Of a stretch of DNA of 64,000 nt, positions 43,086 to 54,021 are shown piece by piece. Numbering within the stretch: the first letter of the stretch is position 1; every line of letters begins with the position of its first letter. Under the pieces are notes generated by a model. That model ran no database searches and was not told the DNA's origin. It worked only from the letters and a program-made list of their open reading frames with translations. The DNA is from Ctenosaura bakeri. Lineage: Eukaryota > Chordata > Lepidosauria > Squamata > Iguanidae. The translations under genes were made by a program, and so were the position numbers. Location of the stretch: NCBI GenBank assembly GCA_948474755.1, contig CAOLHI010001441.1:248001-312000 (forward strand). Reading direction: 5' to 3'.

Positions 43086-45619
43086 CATGAATAATCAGAT
43101 TCAAGAAGGTCAAAACTGTGAATGTGGAGAGAGGAGTGTATTATGCTTTGTTTATTAGCACTAGACAATATGTGGAACAGATATATAAAAACCCACACAG
43201 ACAAAATCAGATATTGTGAATCGTGATCTGTGAGCCAGGAAAACTTCAATTCAAACCTCATCTCAGCCATGAATTCACAGCACCCATTTGCCTCAGTTTG
43301 TAAGATGCAGGAGTGTGAATTTATAACAAAGCTTTATTTAAAAAATTCTATCTCCATTTTTCCTTCTTTGATTTTCAAGGAAATTTACATTATTTAAAAC
43401 AATAGATCATGGAGCCAACAAAATCAGTGGAGGCAACAAAACCAAGGGAGGTGCTAGTCACTAAGATGATGAATACAAAGTGTTGTGAACACTAGGATGC
43501 TTGTACTGCTCTTGAAGCATAAGCTATCCTCTCCTATTCTAAAGCCGAAGCAGTTCTTTCTAAATGCCAGCTTACAATATTGGAACTGGACTGTGGAAGG
43601 CTGGAACACTAACAATACACCCTTGTGTTTCCCTCAGAATCTTCACAGAAGGCCAGCTGCCAATTTTAAGCATCTTCAATGCAATTCCCAATCTCATGTC
43701 CTCCACAAACTGCTTGACTAAGAGGGCACTGTGCCATGAGAAACTGCTACTATATCCCACAGAACATTCTAGCCAGCTGTCAAGGAAAAGACAAGTACAT
43801 TAGCACAGTGCAAGAGCCTCTTTGTAGTAGGTTTCACAGACAATACAACTCATTTTTAACATTTCCAAGCCAAATTCTTCTTTCATTTTCATCACGCCAA
43901 CTGGAGTATTTCCATATGAGAAATGACAGTTTTTCAAATGGATATATGTGGTGTTGGAGACAACATGGAAATGTAGTTTCTGCATTTTCAAGGCAGTGCA
44001 GGTTTGAAATCTTTTAAAAACAAAAGTGTAACATATGGAGTGAACTGTGATGTTCTAAAAGAGCTATTTTGAAAGACGTTGTTGTTCCTAAACATAAAGC
44101 CTACCCAAATCCATTGTCTGCTTTCTCTTATCTCTAACTCACCTTTACAGCCTACTCCTACCCTGTGCAAAAAGAATTGTACTTTTGTTTATCAGCCGCT
44201 TCGGCTCTACAAACCTCTCTGATGTTCTCCACTCTTTTCTTCAAAGATAGAGAAAATCCAATCAGTTTAAATCTCAGCTCAGGACAATCTGAACAACTCT
44301 TCAAATTCTTTCAGTCTCCCTCATCCCATACAAAGCAGTTAAATGGCCTTGAAACTGTCCCAAATCTGGGAACAATGCTGAAAGAGTTTTAGAAGCCTAA
44401 AATGATGAAGACAACAACCTAAAACATAGTTTGCAACACTGTTATTTAATTGAGAACATAAAGTATTCTGAAAACACTTACTTCCAAGTTAATGAAAATT
44501 GACAAATAAAGTTGTACTGGAAGAAAAGAAATGTTTTCCTGCCAAGATGAGGTTTGAATTTTCTGCTTTTGTGTTGTAAAACAGCATTTGATGGAGAGAC
44601 ACTTAATATTTCTCCTGCCCAGAATTTCCCAATTTGGTGCAACAAACATGCATTTTGGGTGGTAAGACATGCATAAGCTGATGGTTTCCAGGTCAGTGAG
44701 GTTGGTGAATCCATTCCAGGTTTTAGTATGAAATTTAAAGGAGCTGTCCAAGATGCTGAACATTTTCCCCAAATTACCTTAGCACCTTCGGCACCTTTTA
44801 AATTTGTACCCTAAGTGGATTTACTACTCTACCCCTGACATAGAAGTCAGAAACCAGGATTTTTCACAGGACAAGATCAGCATGGAGGCAGAGGTGAACA
44901 GAGAAAATTCTGAGTTTGAGGTTGGTTGCAGTGGTGACCCCTCTTATCTGTTCCTGGGCCGTTAGTACCTATAGGCTTATCCTACCATGACCCATAGTGA
45001 TACTACCTTGGTAGCTAAACCCAGCCCTTTGGAATGCTAAGGATAATACACATATGTGCACACATACTAAAGAACATCCTGAGCAAGCACTACTGCCAGA
45101 TCCTGCCAGGTTGTTAGTGCTTCAGCAGCTGCTCAAGGAAGTTGTGTACTAATGTCAGTCTACACGTACATGTACATACATTCTTCAGCTTGATAAATTC
45201 TCTTTCTATGGTTATCTTTGCCATAGATACTATAGGTTGTCTATGTTTAATGAGAGGGGAAAAAAATGGGAAAACATATACTGTAGAACAGAGAAATTGG
45301 CTAAATGTTGCAGGTCAGAATGAAAGGCATTCCATCATCTTCTAATGTTAAATGATATGTCTGTATCTCAGCTAAGGAGAATTGTTCATCTTAGAGAAGA
45401 TGGAAATTCTTACCTTAACAAATCTAAAAAAGGAATTAATGACCCTAAACTAAAATTAAAAGTATCTGAAGCTCCATAAATGCAATGGGGGTGTGTAGGG
45501 TAAAAGCAAATGTGTGATTCACCCTCAACCATCCTCCATGATTCGGGAGCCCATTGTGAAATTTGAAGAGCCTGCTCTCCCCTCCCTCAGCACAATTTAA
45601 GGTGCATGTTTTGACTCAC

Positions 45620-45838
45620 TGTTGGTACGTGCCTTCCAGGTGATTTATGGGAATCCTACAGTGGATTTTCTTGGCAAGATATGGACAATGGGGGGTACCT
45701 TTGCCTTCCTCTGAGGCTGAAATAGGGTGACTTGCCCAAGGTCACCCAGTGAGTTTCCATGGCTGAGTAGAGATTCAAACCCTGGCTTCCACGGTTGTAG
45801 CCCAACACCCAAACCACTATACTACTCTGGCTCTCTTT
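45620..45838 (-). mobile_element. tRNA-type SINE
   Basis: Plus-strand order GTGCCTTCCAGGTGATTTAT, TTTGCCTTCCTCTGAGGC, CCCAAGGTCACCCAGTGAG, GATTCAAACCCTGG, CCACTATACTACTCTGGCTC: a reverse-oriented copy of the 25527 element, close to full length. Confidence 0.75.
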
Positions 45839-45969
45839 CTGACCCATAAAAGCCCTTAATAATGTGGTCTCAAGTAATTCAAGAGACTTCTGTACCTTCA
45901 TGACTGTGCTGTTAGAATATCAGTCTCCATGCACCATCTTAGCAGCAAAGGAAAATTAGTTGTGTTTAG

Positions 45970-46014
45970 ACAGGCATTTTTTTGGGGGAGTGGGTAATAC
46001 GACACAGGCATTTT
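45970..46014. repeat. 23-bp insert between 11-bp direct repeats
   Basis: ACAGGCATTTT occurs at 45970-45980 and again at 46004-46014. The 23 bases between them (TTTGGGGGAGTGGGTAATAC plus GAC) closely resemble a stretch inside the solo LTR at about 41867-41892. Confidence 0.75.
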
Positions 46015-46279
46015 GGTAGTTTTGTCACAGGTATATAACTCCCTTTCTTTAGAATCCATCCAAATTTGAACTTGTTATTCTTCTCAGAAGCGCCTGAAAA
46101 CTTCTTAAGGTGGCATTCAAGAGCAAAACTGTTTATTTTGGTTGTTCTGTACGCTTTATTTTTGAGTTGCTGTTCCCAGTCCAGAACCACTGGAACAGCT
46201 TCAAACAAGACATTTATTTTGCAACTACCCTGCCCCATTAATAGAATTTAACCAGAGAAGTTGTCCAGAAAATGTTTCT

Positions 46280-46430
46280 TCAGAGGAGGTTTTCCTTGTC
46301 TTCACAAGGCTGAAAGAATACTACTTGGCCAAAGTTAACCCAGAGGGTTTCCATGGCCAAGTGAGGATTTGACCCTCATATCCAGAGTCCTAGTGCAGCA
46401 CTCAAGCCATTAAACCACACTGGCTCCTGT
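46280..46430 (-). mobile_element. tRNA-type SINE, partial
   Basis: GGTTTCCATGGCCAAGTGAG, GATTTGACCCTCATATCCAG and AAACCACACTGGCTCC form the reverse of the SINE head and core. The 3' tail is missing. Confidence 0.6.
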
Positions 46431-46434
46431 TTTC

Positions 46435-46678
46435 GTATGCGCGCATGCATATTTGTGCCTTCAAGTCACCTATCAACTTATGGTGACCCCATGAATGTCA
46501 TAGGGTTTTCTTCAGCAAAGAATACTCAATGGTGGTTTTGCTAGTTCTTTTCTCTGAAATACAGCCTGCAACATCTAGTATTCTTTGGCGGTTTCCCATC
46601 CAAGTACTAACCACACCTGATCTTGCTTAGCTTCTATGATCAGACAAGATCTGGTTCCTTTACAGTATCTGGTACTCC
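46435..46678 (-). mobile_element. 5S-rRNA-derived SINE, copy 2
   Basis: CCCATCCAAGTACTAACCAC...CTTGCTTAGCTTCTATGATCAGAC is the reverse complement of the 5S rRNA internal control region. The plus-strand left side, TTCAAGTCACCTATCAACTT, is the 3' body. It abuts another SINE at 46430. Confidence 0.8.
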
Positions 46679-46964
46679 AAACAAATTCCTTGGCTCAAAA
46701 TATGATAAAGTGTAAACCTTTTGCATCAGGCTTCAATTACAACCTTCGGTTCTAGCAAAAACATAGAATAGAACAGATACTGTAAGCCAGCAGTCCAGCT
46801 ACCTATGCTGTACCACATAGGAGGGACACTCCCTACCCATCTGGCTACACATATGAAAACCTTTCCTTTAAAAAAATGGATAGGGATTATAAAATAATAC
46901 TTCGGTCATATTGCATCAACAAATTACCATAATAATCTTCTAGCAAAACTTTATAGTAAGCGAG

Positions 46965-47106
46965 GGCCATTTCCGCACTAGACTGTTATAGTGCTATTAT
47001 TTCACTTTCAACATCCTATGGAATCCTGGGGTCTTCAGTTTAGGGAGGGGCCAAAGATGTTGAAAGTGGAATAATAGCACTATAACAGTCTAGTGCAGAA
47101 ATGGCC
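46965..47106. repeat. Hairpin element, family A, shortened
   Basis: Ends GGCCATTTCCGCAC and GTGCAGAAATGGCC. The arms are intact but the centre is deleted, leaving 142 bp. Confidence 0.85.
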
Positions 47107-47117
47107 TGGGAGACCTT

Positions 47118-47765
47118 TGATGCTACACAGTTATAGCATTATGATTCCATTTATTTCACGAAGGATATTGACAATCTGGAGTGTATCCAGAGGAGGGCAA
47201 CTAAAATGGTGAACGGTCTGGAAGCCATGCCTTATGAGGAGTGACTTAGGGAGCTGGGGATGTTTAGTCTGAAGGAGAGAAGGTTAAGAGGGGACATGAT
47301 AGTCATGTTTAAATATTTGAAGAGATGTCATGTTGAGGAGGGAGCAGGCTTGTTCTCTACCACTCCAGAGACCAGGACAAGGAGCAATGGATTCAAGCTG
47401 CAGGAAAGGAGATTCCACTTGAACCTCAGGAATAACTTCCTGATGGTCAGAGCTGTACGGCAGTGGAATCTGCTGCCTTGGAGTGTGGTAGTGTCTCCTT
47501 CTTTGGAGACTTTTAAAGCAGAGGCTAGGTGGCCATCTGCTGGGAGTGCTTTTGATATGTGTTCCTGCATGGCAGGGGGTTGGACTGGATGGCCCCTGGG
47601 GGTCTCTTCCAACTCTATAACTCTGTAACTTCCATGGTTCCATCCTGTGCAGTCCTGGAGTTTGTTTTTTTAATGAGGGTACTTAGAATTGTCACAGAGC
47701 TCTAGTTTCTCAAAATAGTACAAACTCCAGGGTTCCATAGGATGTTGCCATGACGATGCAAGTGG
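47118..47765. repeat. Hairpin-type element split by a LINE fragment
   Basis: The left piece, CAGTTATAGCATTATGATTCC (47126 onward), is a decayed family A arm. After the LINE fragment the right piece carries CAAACTCCAGGGTTCC and ATAGGATGTTG. It is degenerate and its boundaries are approximate. Confidence 0.45.
47150..47635 (+). mobile_element. CR1-type LINE 3' fragment, broken reverse transcriptase end
   Basis: The plus-strand frame includes RLRGDMIVMFKYLKR, NGFKLQERRFHLNLRNNF and VRAVRQWNLLPWSVV. These are the familiar C-terminal residues of CR1-clade LINE polyproteins, followed by the usual tail GGGTCTCTTCCAACTCTATA. Upstream catalytic domains are missing and the remainder is a truncated relic. 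It lies inside a hairpin-element copy. Confidence 0.65.
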
Positions 47766-47968
47766 CATCATTTCTGCACTACACTGTTATGGTCCCATTA
47801 TTCCACTTTCAACATCCTGTGGAATTCTGGGGTTTGTAGTTTACTGAGGCCAAAGAGCTCCCCGGCTGAGAATTCTAACGGCCCCCCCCCGAAACTGTAA
47901 ACCCCAGGATTCCGTAGGAGGTTGAAAGTGGAATCATAGCGCTATAACAGCCCAGTGCGGAAGTGGCC
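47765..47968. repeat. Hairpin element, family A
   Basis: Left arm ATTTCTGCAC...CATTATTCCACTTTCAACATCC; right arm GAGGTTGAAAGTGGAATCATAGCGC...GTGCGGAAGTGGCC. A poly-C run sits near the centre. Confidence 0.8.
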
Positions 47969-48018
47969 TGTGTGTTATAATTGCGTAGTGGGGAAATCTG
48001 TGGAGGACCCTATACAGC

Positions 48019-48188
48019 GGCCACTTCCGCGCTAGGCTGTTATAGCGCTATGAGTCCACTTTCAACCTCCTATGGAATTCTGGGGTTTGGTGTTTCGGGC
48101 GGCCCCTCCCTAAACTGCAAACCCCAGGATTCCATAGGAGGTTGAAAGTGGAATCATAGCGCTATAACAGCCCAGTGCGGAAGTGGCC
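48019..48188. repeat. Hairpin element, family A
   Basis: A 170-bp inverted repeat with ends GGCCACTTCCGCGC and GTGCGGAAGTGGCC. It lies immediately upstream of the CpG island and keeps several CpGs. Confidence 0.85.
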
Positions 48189-48930
48189 CGAGTCTGGGGT
48201 TCTTTCTCCTTTTTAGATTGTAAATCTGAGGCGGGGGACGGATTTCCATGACTGATCTTCGTACCAGGCTCCGTGGCAGGGCGGGGCGAGGGGGTGCTTA
48301 AAATAGGTAATTATTAACGGGGAAATATTAGGGCAGTAGTCGTGTACACCCCCCTTCAGACTGCGTGGGCCCCTCTCCACCACCACCATTCCCTAGGTAG
48401 CGTCAGGAACTCCTGAAGGGAAAACGGGCCCCTCTCAACACTTTCCCAAGGAACGAGACTCCCAAAGGCGCCTCGGCCTCCCTTCGGCAATCTCCGCCGC
48501 CAGCTCGGTCCGAAGGAGCCCCCGCCGCCCCCGCCTCCTTCGCCCTCCCGTCTCTTCGGGAAAGGTGCCGAGTCCGTCTCCCACAAAGAACGCAGTACGC
48601 CTGCGCCCAGGTTGGTCTGTCCCGTACCAGGGAGAACGAGGTGTGTGTGGTAACTGTAGGCCGACTCCTTCCGAACCAGTTCGGCCATTTCCGTCGAAGA
48701 GCGCGAAGGGGACCAATACCCCCTCGGCCGCCTGAGGAACGTCTGAGAGAAAGGAGGAAAGGTCTGAGGTAGCGCCCGCAGTCCACCCTCCCTCCTCTCC
48801 CCCCTCCGTCATGGTGCCACCGCGCCGCCTCTTCCTCCCATTGGACACCCTCCCGCCTCTATTCCGCTCCTCCTGCTGCCTCCCCGACGCTCTCCTTTCC
48901 TAACGACCAGCAGTGATTGGAATAACCCGA

Positions 48931-49044
48931 GCGCGCGCGCGCGCGCCCTCCCTCGGCTCCCTCCCGACGCTGCCCCCCTCCTTCTCCTCGTGCGCGCGCG
49001 CGCGCGCTCCCCTCTCTTCCACCCCCCAGAACGCGTGCGCGCGC
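48931..49044. repeat. Alternating CG tracts (potential Z-DNA)
   Basis: Three alternating purine-pyrimidine runs lie within 115 bases: GC repeats at 48931-48946, TGCGCG... at 48990-49007, and ACGCGTGCGCGCGC at 49031-49044. Confidence 0.85.
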
Positions 49045-49407
49045 CCACACTCTGACCGTGGGTGGGGGGGGAGAGGAGGACGGCGCTGGACCCGCCGGGC
49101 GTCGAGCGACTGACTGAGGAGAAGAAGGCGAAGCCGCCGCCGCCGCCGCCGCAGTGGGGAAGGCGGCGAGGCCTGCGCTGTCTGGATACCTTTCCCTCCC
49201 TTTGGTCCGTGGGCCTTTGCCTGGCGAGCGGCGCTGCGTCGAGTAGGCAAGCCGAGGAAGGTCTCTGGCCAGGCCCGAAGCGAAGGGAGGGGGGGTGCTC
49301 CTACCTCAAAGCTTTACCCCCCCACCCTGCCTCCCCCCCCACACACGGACCGACTCTTCCCCGCCTCAGCCGCACACAAAGAAGACTATGAAGGCCCCCC
49401 GCCACGG
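49045..49407 (+). other. BMPR1A: Probable non-coding first exon of BMPR1A
   Basis: A consensus donor CACGG|GTAAGT starts at 49408 at the 3' edge of the CpG island, and the sequence upstream is GC-rich and splice-site free. The 5' end is a guess. BMPR1A first exons are non-coding in mammals, and the one ATG near the donor (49388) opens only a short frame, MKAPRHG. That frame does not resemble the BMPR1A signal peptide, so it is best seen as an upstream ORF or chance. Confidence 0.4.
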
Positions 49408-49778
49408 GTAAGTGGGCGACGCTGGCGGTGCGGGGGGGGGGACCGGGAAGGTAAAGGTAGTGAAGAGAAGTTAATGGCGGCAGGAAGACATGGATTCGTG
49501 GCCCCCCCCTCCCATTCCCTCCTCCTTCTTGGGCTCGCTTGCATTTCGTCCGTTTGCCTTTTCCCTGATGGGAAGCAAGGAAGGGGAGAATCCAGACAGG
49601 GTAGAGGAGGCCTGGCTGATGGCATTAATGAAACACACACACCTTGGCTGAGGGGAGGCGGGTGGGGGGTTTTACCTGCTGTTTTGCACTCGCTTTCAAG
49701 TCAACACAGTTCCTCACGGTGCCATTTGCTTCCCCGCAAAATGACGAGGGATCGGTCTGGTACAGGTTGTGTGTGGGG

Positions 49779-49958
49779 GGCCATTTCCGCACGAGGCTGT
49801 TAGAGCGCGATGATTCCACTTTCAGCCTCCTCTGGAATCCTGGGGTTTGCAGTTTCGGGAGGGGCCGGCCGGCCCCTCCCGAAACTGCAAACCCCAGGAT
49901 TCCAGAGGAGGCTGAAAGTGGAATCATCGCGCTCTAACAGCCTCGTGCGGAAATGGCC
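49779..49958. repeat. Hairpin element, family A: perfect 180-bp palindrome
   Basis: I checked every pair outward from the centre (between 49868 and 49869, GGGGCCGGCCGGCCCC). All 90 pairs match, and the symmetry stops at 49778/49959. Ends are GGCCATTTCCGCAC and GTGCGGAAATGGCC. All CpGs seem intact. It can fold as a single hairpin or cruciform. Open frames on both strands reading MIPLSASSGILGF are a by-product of the symmetry. Confidence 0.97.
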
Positions 49959-50234
49959 ACAGTGTGTGTGTATAAAGGCGAGGGCGATGAAATCGGCCCT
50001 TCGCAAAGACCTCAGTGTGTCGTCTGAGCATTCAGCGCCCTCCCCTTTTCACAGTTCTCTGTCCCTCCCGCCGTCGCCCACCACACACACTGTTTTTGCT
50101 GCCCCCAATTCGACTAATTGAATAACTCAGCCCGATGCGCTTCCTTGCAGGGCTAATTGAAATAGCCTGTAGTTGCCTGTATTGTGACACTGCTTCCCTT
50201 ATTTTCGTGTTCGTTTAAAAAAAGGGGGAAGAAG

Positions 50235-50395
50235 AGGAGCTCAATCAGTCTTGCACTCCAGACATCTGATGAAGGTGGCAACAGTGCAGGAATCCTTGTA
50301 CCAAAATTAGTCTTTAAGGTGCCACTAGACCCTTGGTTGTTTTTAATAATAATAATAATAATAAAATTTATTTCTATCCCGCCTCTCCCAATGGA
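50235..50395. repeat. CTTAAAGACTA-type repeat with (TAA)n and LINE-like end
   Basis: CATCTGATGAAGGTGGCAAC, AGTCTTTAAGGTGCCACTAG, then an AAT triplet run (50345-50364) and TTTATTTCTATCCCGCCTCT. Confidence 0.55.
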
Positions 50396-53300
50396 TCCTT
50401 TACCTGGAACCTTACCTGTGATGAGTCCTCATCTCCCCCTTGCTAATTCCTTTTGTTCCTTCCTTGTTTCCCCCTTTTTAACCTGTGGTTAGTTTTGCCC
50501 TTGGTTGTATTCTTAGACTAAAAGTACTGTTTATATAGGGGAGGGGCTCTCTTTTTCTATATTACTTTTTAATTAACAGAATTTTTTCATATCCTTTCTA
50601 CTGCACCCACCAAAGTAAACAATAAACATGAAAGGAATTGAAAGCTGTGGTAATTAAACTACACCAGTGGGATGTGCGATGTGTGCTGCTTTTTCTAATG
50701 AACCTTATACTTGAAAAAGGTTGGGTGTAATCCAGTAGCAGTAGCAATTCATCCTATGCAGATTTAACATTTGAAATAAGAAAACTGGATGTAGTTTCCA
50801 ATAAATCTATTTAGGAGTGGACTGCCATTCTTGTAAAAGTGTTAATATGAATCAAAATAACTCTGATAAGGTGAGCTTTGGGTGTTTCAGTCTTGTGATT
50901 GGATTGCTGTTTTCTTCAGTCTGATAGCCAGAATTAATCAGCTTGAATGATGTGTTATTTGTTATTAGCTACAGTATAATGAAAATGGTTTGATCAGTTC
51001 AGCACAGCGTTGTATCCGTCATTGTATGGAAGAAAATGTATGTTGACTCACTTCTGTATAAGGAACATTCTCTTGTACAAAAAGAAAATTAGATGATTGG
51101 GATTGCTGTTGTGGATTGTATTGTATGGCAGTACTGTGTGTCCCACCTTTCAGTGGAAGAATCATATTGCACAGCCAACTCTGTGGAAGATTATAGCTGG
51201 CCAACCTGTAGAATGGATGCCAAAAATGTATTAGGAAGTGGGAACATATGTTGTGCTTGGACAATTGTTGGAGGTGTGTGTGCTGTGCCTTGCAGTGGTA
51301 CTGTGAAGCACCACTGTCTCTGCTGTTATGTAGTCCTTGCTCAGTAGACGGGAGGTCCCAAGGGGTGTCTCAGAATGCGCTGAAGTGGGGTGTAATGTGC
51401 CAGAATTGATTTGCTGTCCCAGTCTTCAGTTGTTCCTGACTTTTTTTTTTATTTTTTATTTTTTTGCTATTTTGCTCTTTGTAATATAATTTCATGAGAA
51501 ACATTCTGGTTTGCAAGTAATACTTATGAGAAGTTTAACAGGTGTATTTTCTATTCTAAATACATGACTTGACTTGCAAATAGTATACTGTATGTAGTTT
51601 AGAAACTGTGAACTGGCATTGAAGCAAAAGCCCTGACTTGGTCCTGTATTGCATAGGATTTACAAAGCAATATGAAGTTGAGAGAGAAGATAAGTACTGT
51701 ATGTTGGTTGAATGTGGGTCCTGTATTTTTGGAGTACAGCATGTCTGCTTCAGGCCAAATGTGCAAAGCGTTTTCTGTGCAATTTTTAGAAAGGCTGAAT
51801 TTTTCAGGATGAAATGTCTAACTGTCAAATGTACATTTAGACTGCTGCACATAAATGATATTAGTATACCCCACAATTAACTTGTTAGTTGGAAATATCC
51901 AGTTGAGTTGAATGTAGTTTATCTCTAGGTAAGAGCATTAGGATCATAGTCCTGGTAATATGCTGGACAAATTATAACTTGGCTTCCCAGAAATTAAGCA
52001 AACTGTCCAGTATTGAAGGGTACTGCTTTTAATTTTTTCAAGAACTGTTACAGATTTCTTTCATTGTATAAAAACTATATCACAGTTGTGCCTCTTTTCT
52101 TTTGTCTGAGCTGGAGTTGCGAGGAATTGTATTTATCTGTTTTACAGAAATCTGCAGCCAGGGTTTCTGTATGTGAAGCTTCCTGTAAGTAGGTACATTG
52201 GAAGCATGTTGTGTTAATGTGTGATTCCCAAAATCCATGTTCTTTTTAGTCTGGTTTTCAGAAGTCCTTTTTTTTTTTTTAAAGGAAAGCTCATAAGGCA
52301 GGAGGGCAGGAGGGCTGAAAAGTCAAAAGAAGATTGAACATGATCGGTGGGCACAGATTCTAGTGGGCTGGTAGAAGAAAATGGTGAAGAATTGATGATA
52401 GAGGTAGTGGAGTATCCTCTAAGAAGATATGGTTGAGGATGATGGATAAGAAAGGTGTTTGGTGCTGCAATATTTTTTACAAGTCTGCCTGTTAGTTCCC
52501 TTCTCTCTGACAGCTTATCATCATGAAACCTGAGTTCTCATGTTAAAAAAAAAAATCAATATAGTAATGCAAGAAAATATTCCTATAATTCTGCTGCTGT
52601 ATTCCAGGGATGCTCCTGTGTTCCAAGAAAACATTATCGTTTTGGCAATAACTTGCACTGTCAAGTGCTGAAAATGGGTTATATCCAGTTGTTCTCCAGC
52701 AGAACAGATACAGCAGATGAAATGACTCCTCCATCCTCCTATAGTTTTCTGTGACCCCTAGTTCCACTCTGGAGAGGTGGGGGATCCCTGAGAACATATT
52801 GGGGATGGCTTCCAGTGAGAAGCATGCTGGGAATTCTTATTGCTTGGGTGAAAGTTTATTTGGGGGACATTGAATGTTAATATATTTTTTGTTTAAAGAA
52901 TGCATTTCTTTTGAATAAAGAAAGATTAAAGAACAAAAGTGAAAGAGACCTCAAAGGCTAAACATGTTTGCTCAAGGAGTTTCTGCATAATAGTATTGGG
53001 CTTAAGTGATAAATTCTGAAATTGCAGGCTTCTCTGAAACAAGATAAATGTTAGGCAAAGCTTGTGATAAAATGTTAAAGCTACCTTGAGCACTACAAAA
53101 AAAAAAAAAAAGATTAAGGGGACATGTTCTTGAAGCCCATTCTCAGGTTATGTAAGTTTCTGGAGTTTCAGACAGAAACGACTTTCAGTTGGAAAGCAGA
53201 TAAATTGTAGTCAATAAATAACTGGTATTACTTCATCAGAATCAGAACAAGCTGTTTCATTTGCAAGATACAGTAAAACAGAAGTGAATGTGCTAATCTT

Positions 53301-54021
53301 TACATGTTATTGGGGCATGTATAAGCTGTGCACAAATAAGTTAATTGTTAGGAGTTTCACACATATTTTATTCTAGCAGTGTTTCTTATCTTTATCTGAT
53401 GTTCATGATTTCATCAGGATTGTTAGGCTACTGTAGCATATGAGTAAAAATGCTGCATCCTTTATGTACTATTTTCTGCTTATTTAATCAAAAGTAAATA
53501 AGCGCTACTGTGTTCACTGTTAAGGTTGGCAGTGACATTCTTGCATTTGAAAGATTTCGAGAACAGTTATTAAAATATATTTCAACCATGCACTATACCA
53601 GTTATTTCCTGTCTTACATATATAGCAATTGTCCCCAAGTAAGCAAGTTGTATTTAAGACATAACAATAATAAACCTGGCAAGCTGCTCATGTCTCTCCC
53701 ATGCCCTCCCCAGCAATATACATTCTTCTGAAATTGTTATTGGAGCCATGATTTATTACTGTCATCTTAATGTGCTACAAAACTTGTACATACAGTATCC
53801 AGTTAGAAAACAGCTAAGTAATAAATTAGCAGAAAATCAGAGATAAAAACTGCAGGCCACAGATGAGTAAGACACATTAGTTGGACATTTTAGCTTCTGA
53901 AACCCCTGTTCAGATCATCTGTTCAAAACATGTTCCTATGTTTTAAGGCTAGATTGTACCTTAACACTTCTGTTTTTGGACACAATTATTGACAATTGAT
54001 AATGTTAAGGTACAATCTACA

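Larger units (their letters stand above)
35696..48200. other. LDB3-BMPR1A intergenic region
   Basis: No exon was recognised. About half is interspersed repeats: SINEs of both orientations, a solo LTR, hairpin elements, a CR1-type LINE fragment, LINE-like remnants and a minisatellite. Two repeat-poor blocks stand out, about 38160-38760 and 43300-45500. Open frames here match no known protein. Confidence 0.6.
48230..49470 (+). promoter_or_regulatory. CpG island promoter, probably BMPR1A
   Basis: GC- and CpG-dense DNA, unlike the AT-rich surroundings. It contains a GC box (GGCGGGGC at 48280-48287), inverted CCAAT boxes (ATTGG at 48840-48844 and 48916-48920), alternating CG tracts and a CCG triplet run (about 49133-49152). 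There is no TATA box, as usual for a broadly expressed gene. In human the next gene after LDB3, on the same strand, is BMPR1A, with a CpG-rich start about 20 kb away; here the gap is about 13 kb. Gene identity is a synteny inference. Confidence 0.6.

Noticed and set aside
47260..47628. 122-residue frame as an intact gene
   Set aside because: It is the 3' end of a CR1-type LINE polyprotein without catalytic domains, flanked by repeat tails.
48684..48694. GGCCATTTCCG in the CpG island, like the end of the hairpin elements
   Set aside because: There is no matching second arm or body. It is more simply a promoter motif or chance match.
48356..48848. Three overlapping minus-strand open frames of 110-137 residues in the CpG island
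   Set aside because: They overlap in different frames, are Gly/Arg/Ser-rich and match no family I know. GC-rich DNA with few stops explains them. A divergent transcript is possible but unsupported.
49388..49407. ATG start MKAPRHG followed by a donor, as a protein start
   Set aside because: It does not resemble the BMPR1A signal peptide, and mammalian BMPR1A starts in a later exon. It is probably an upstream ORF or chance.
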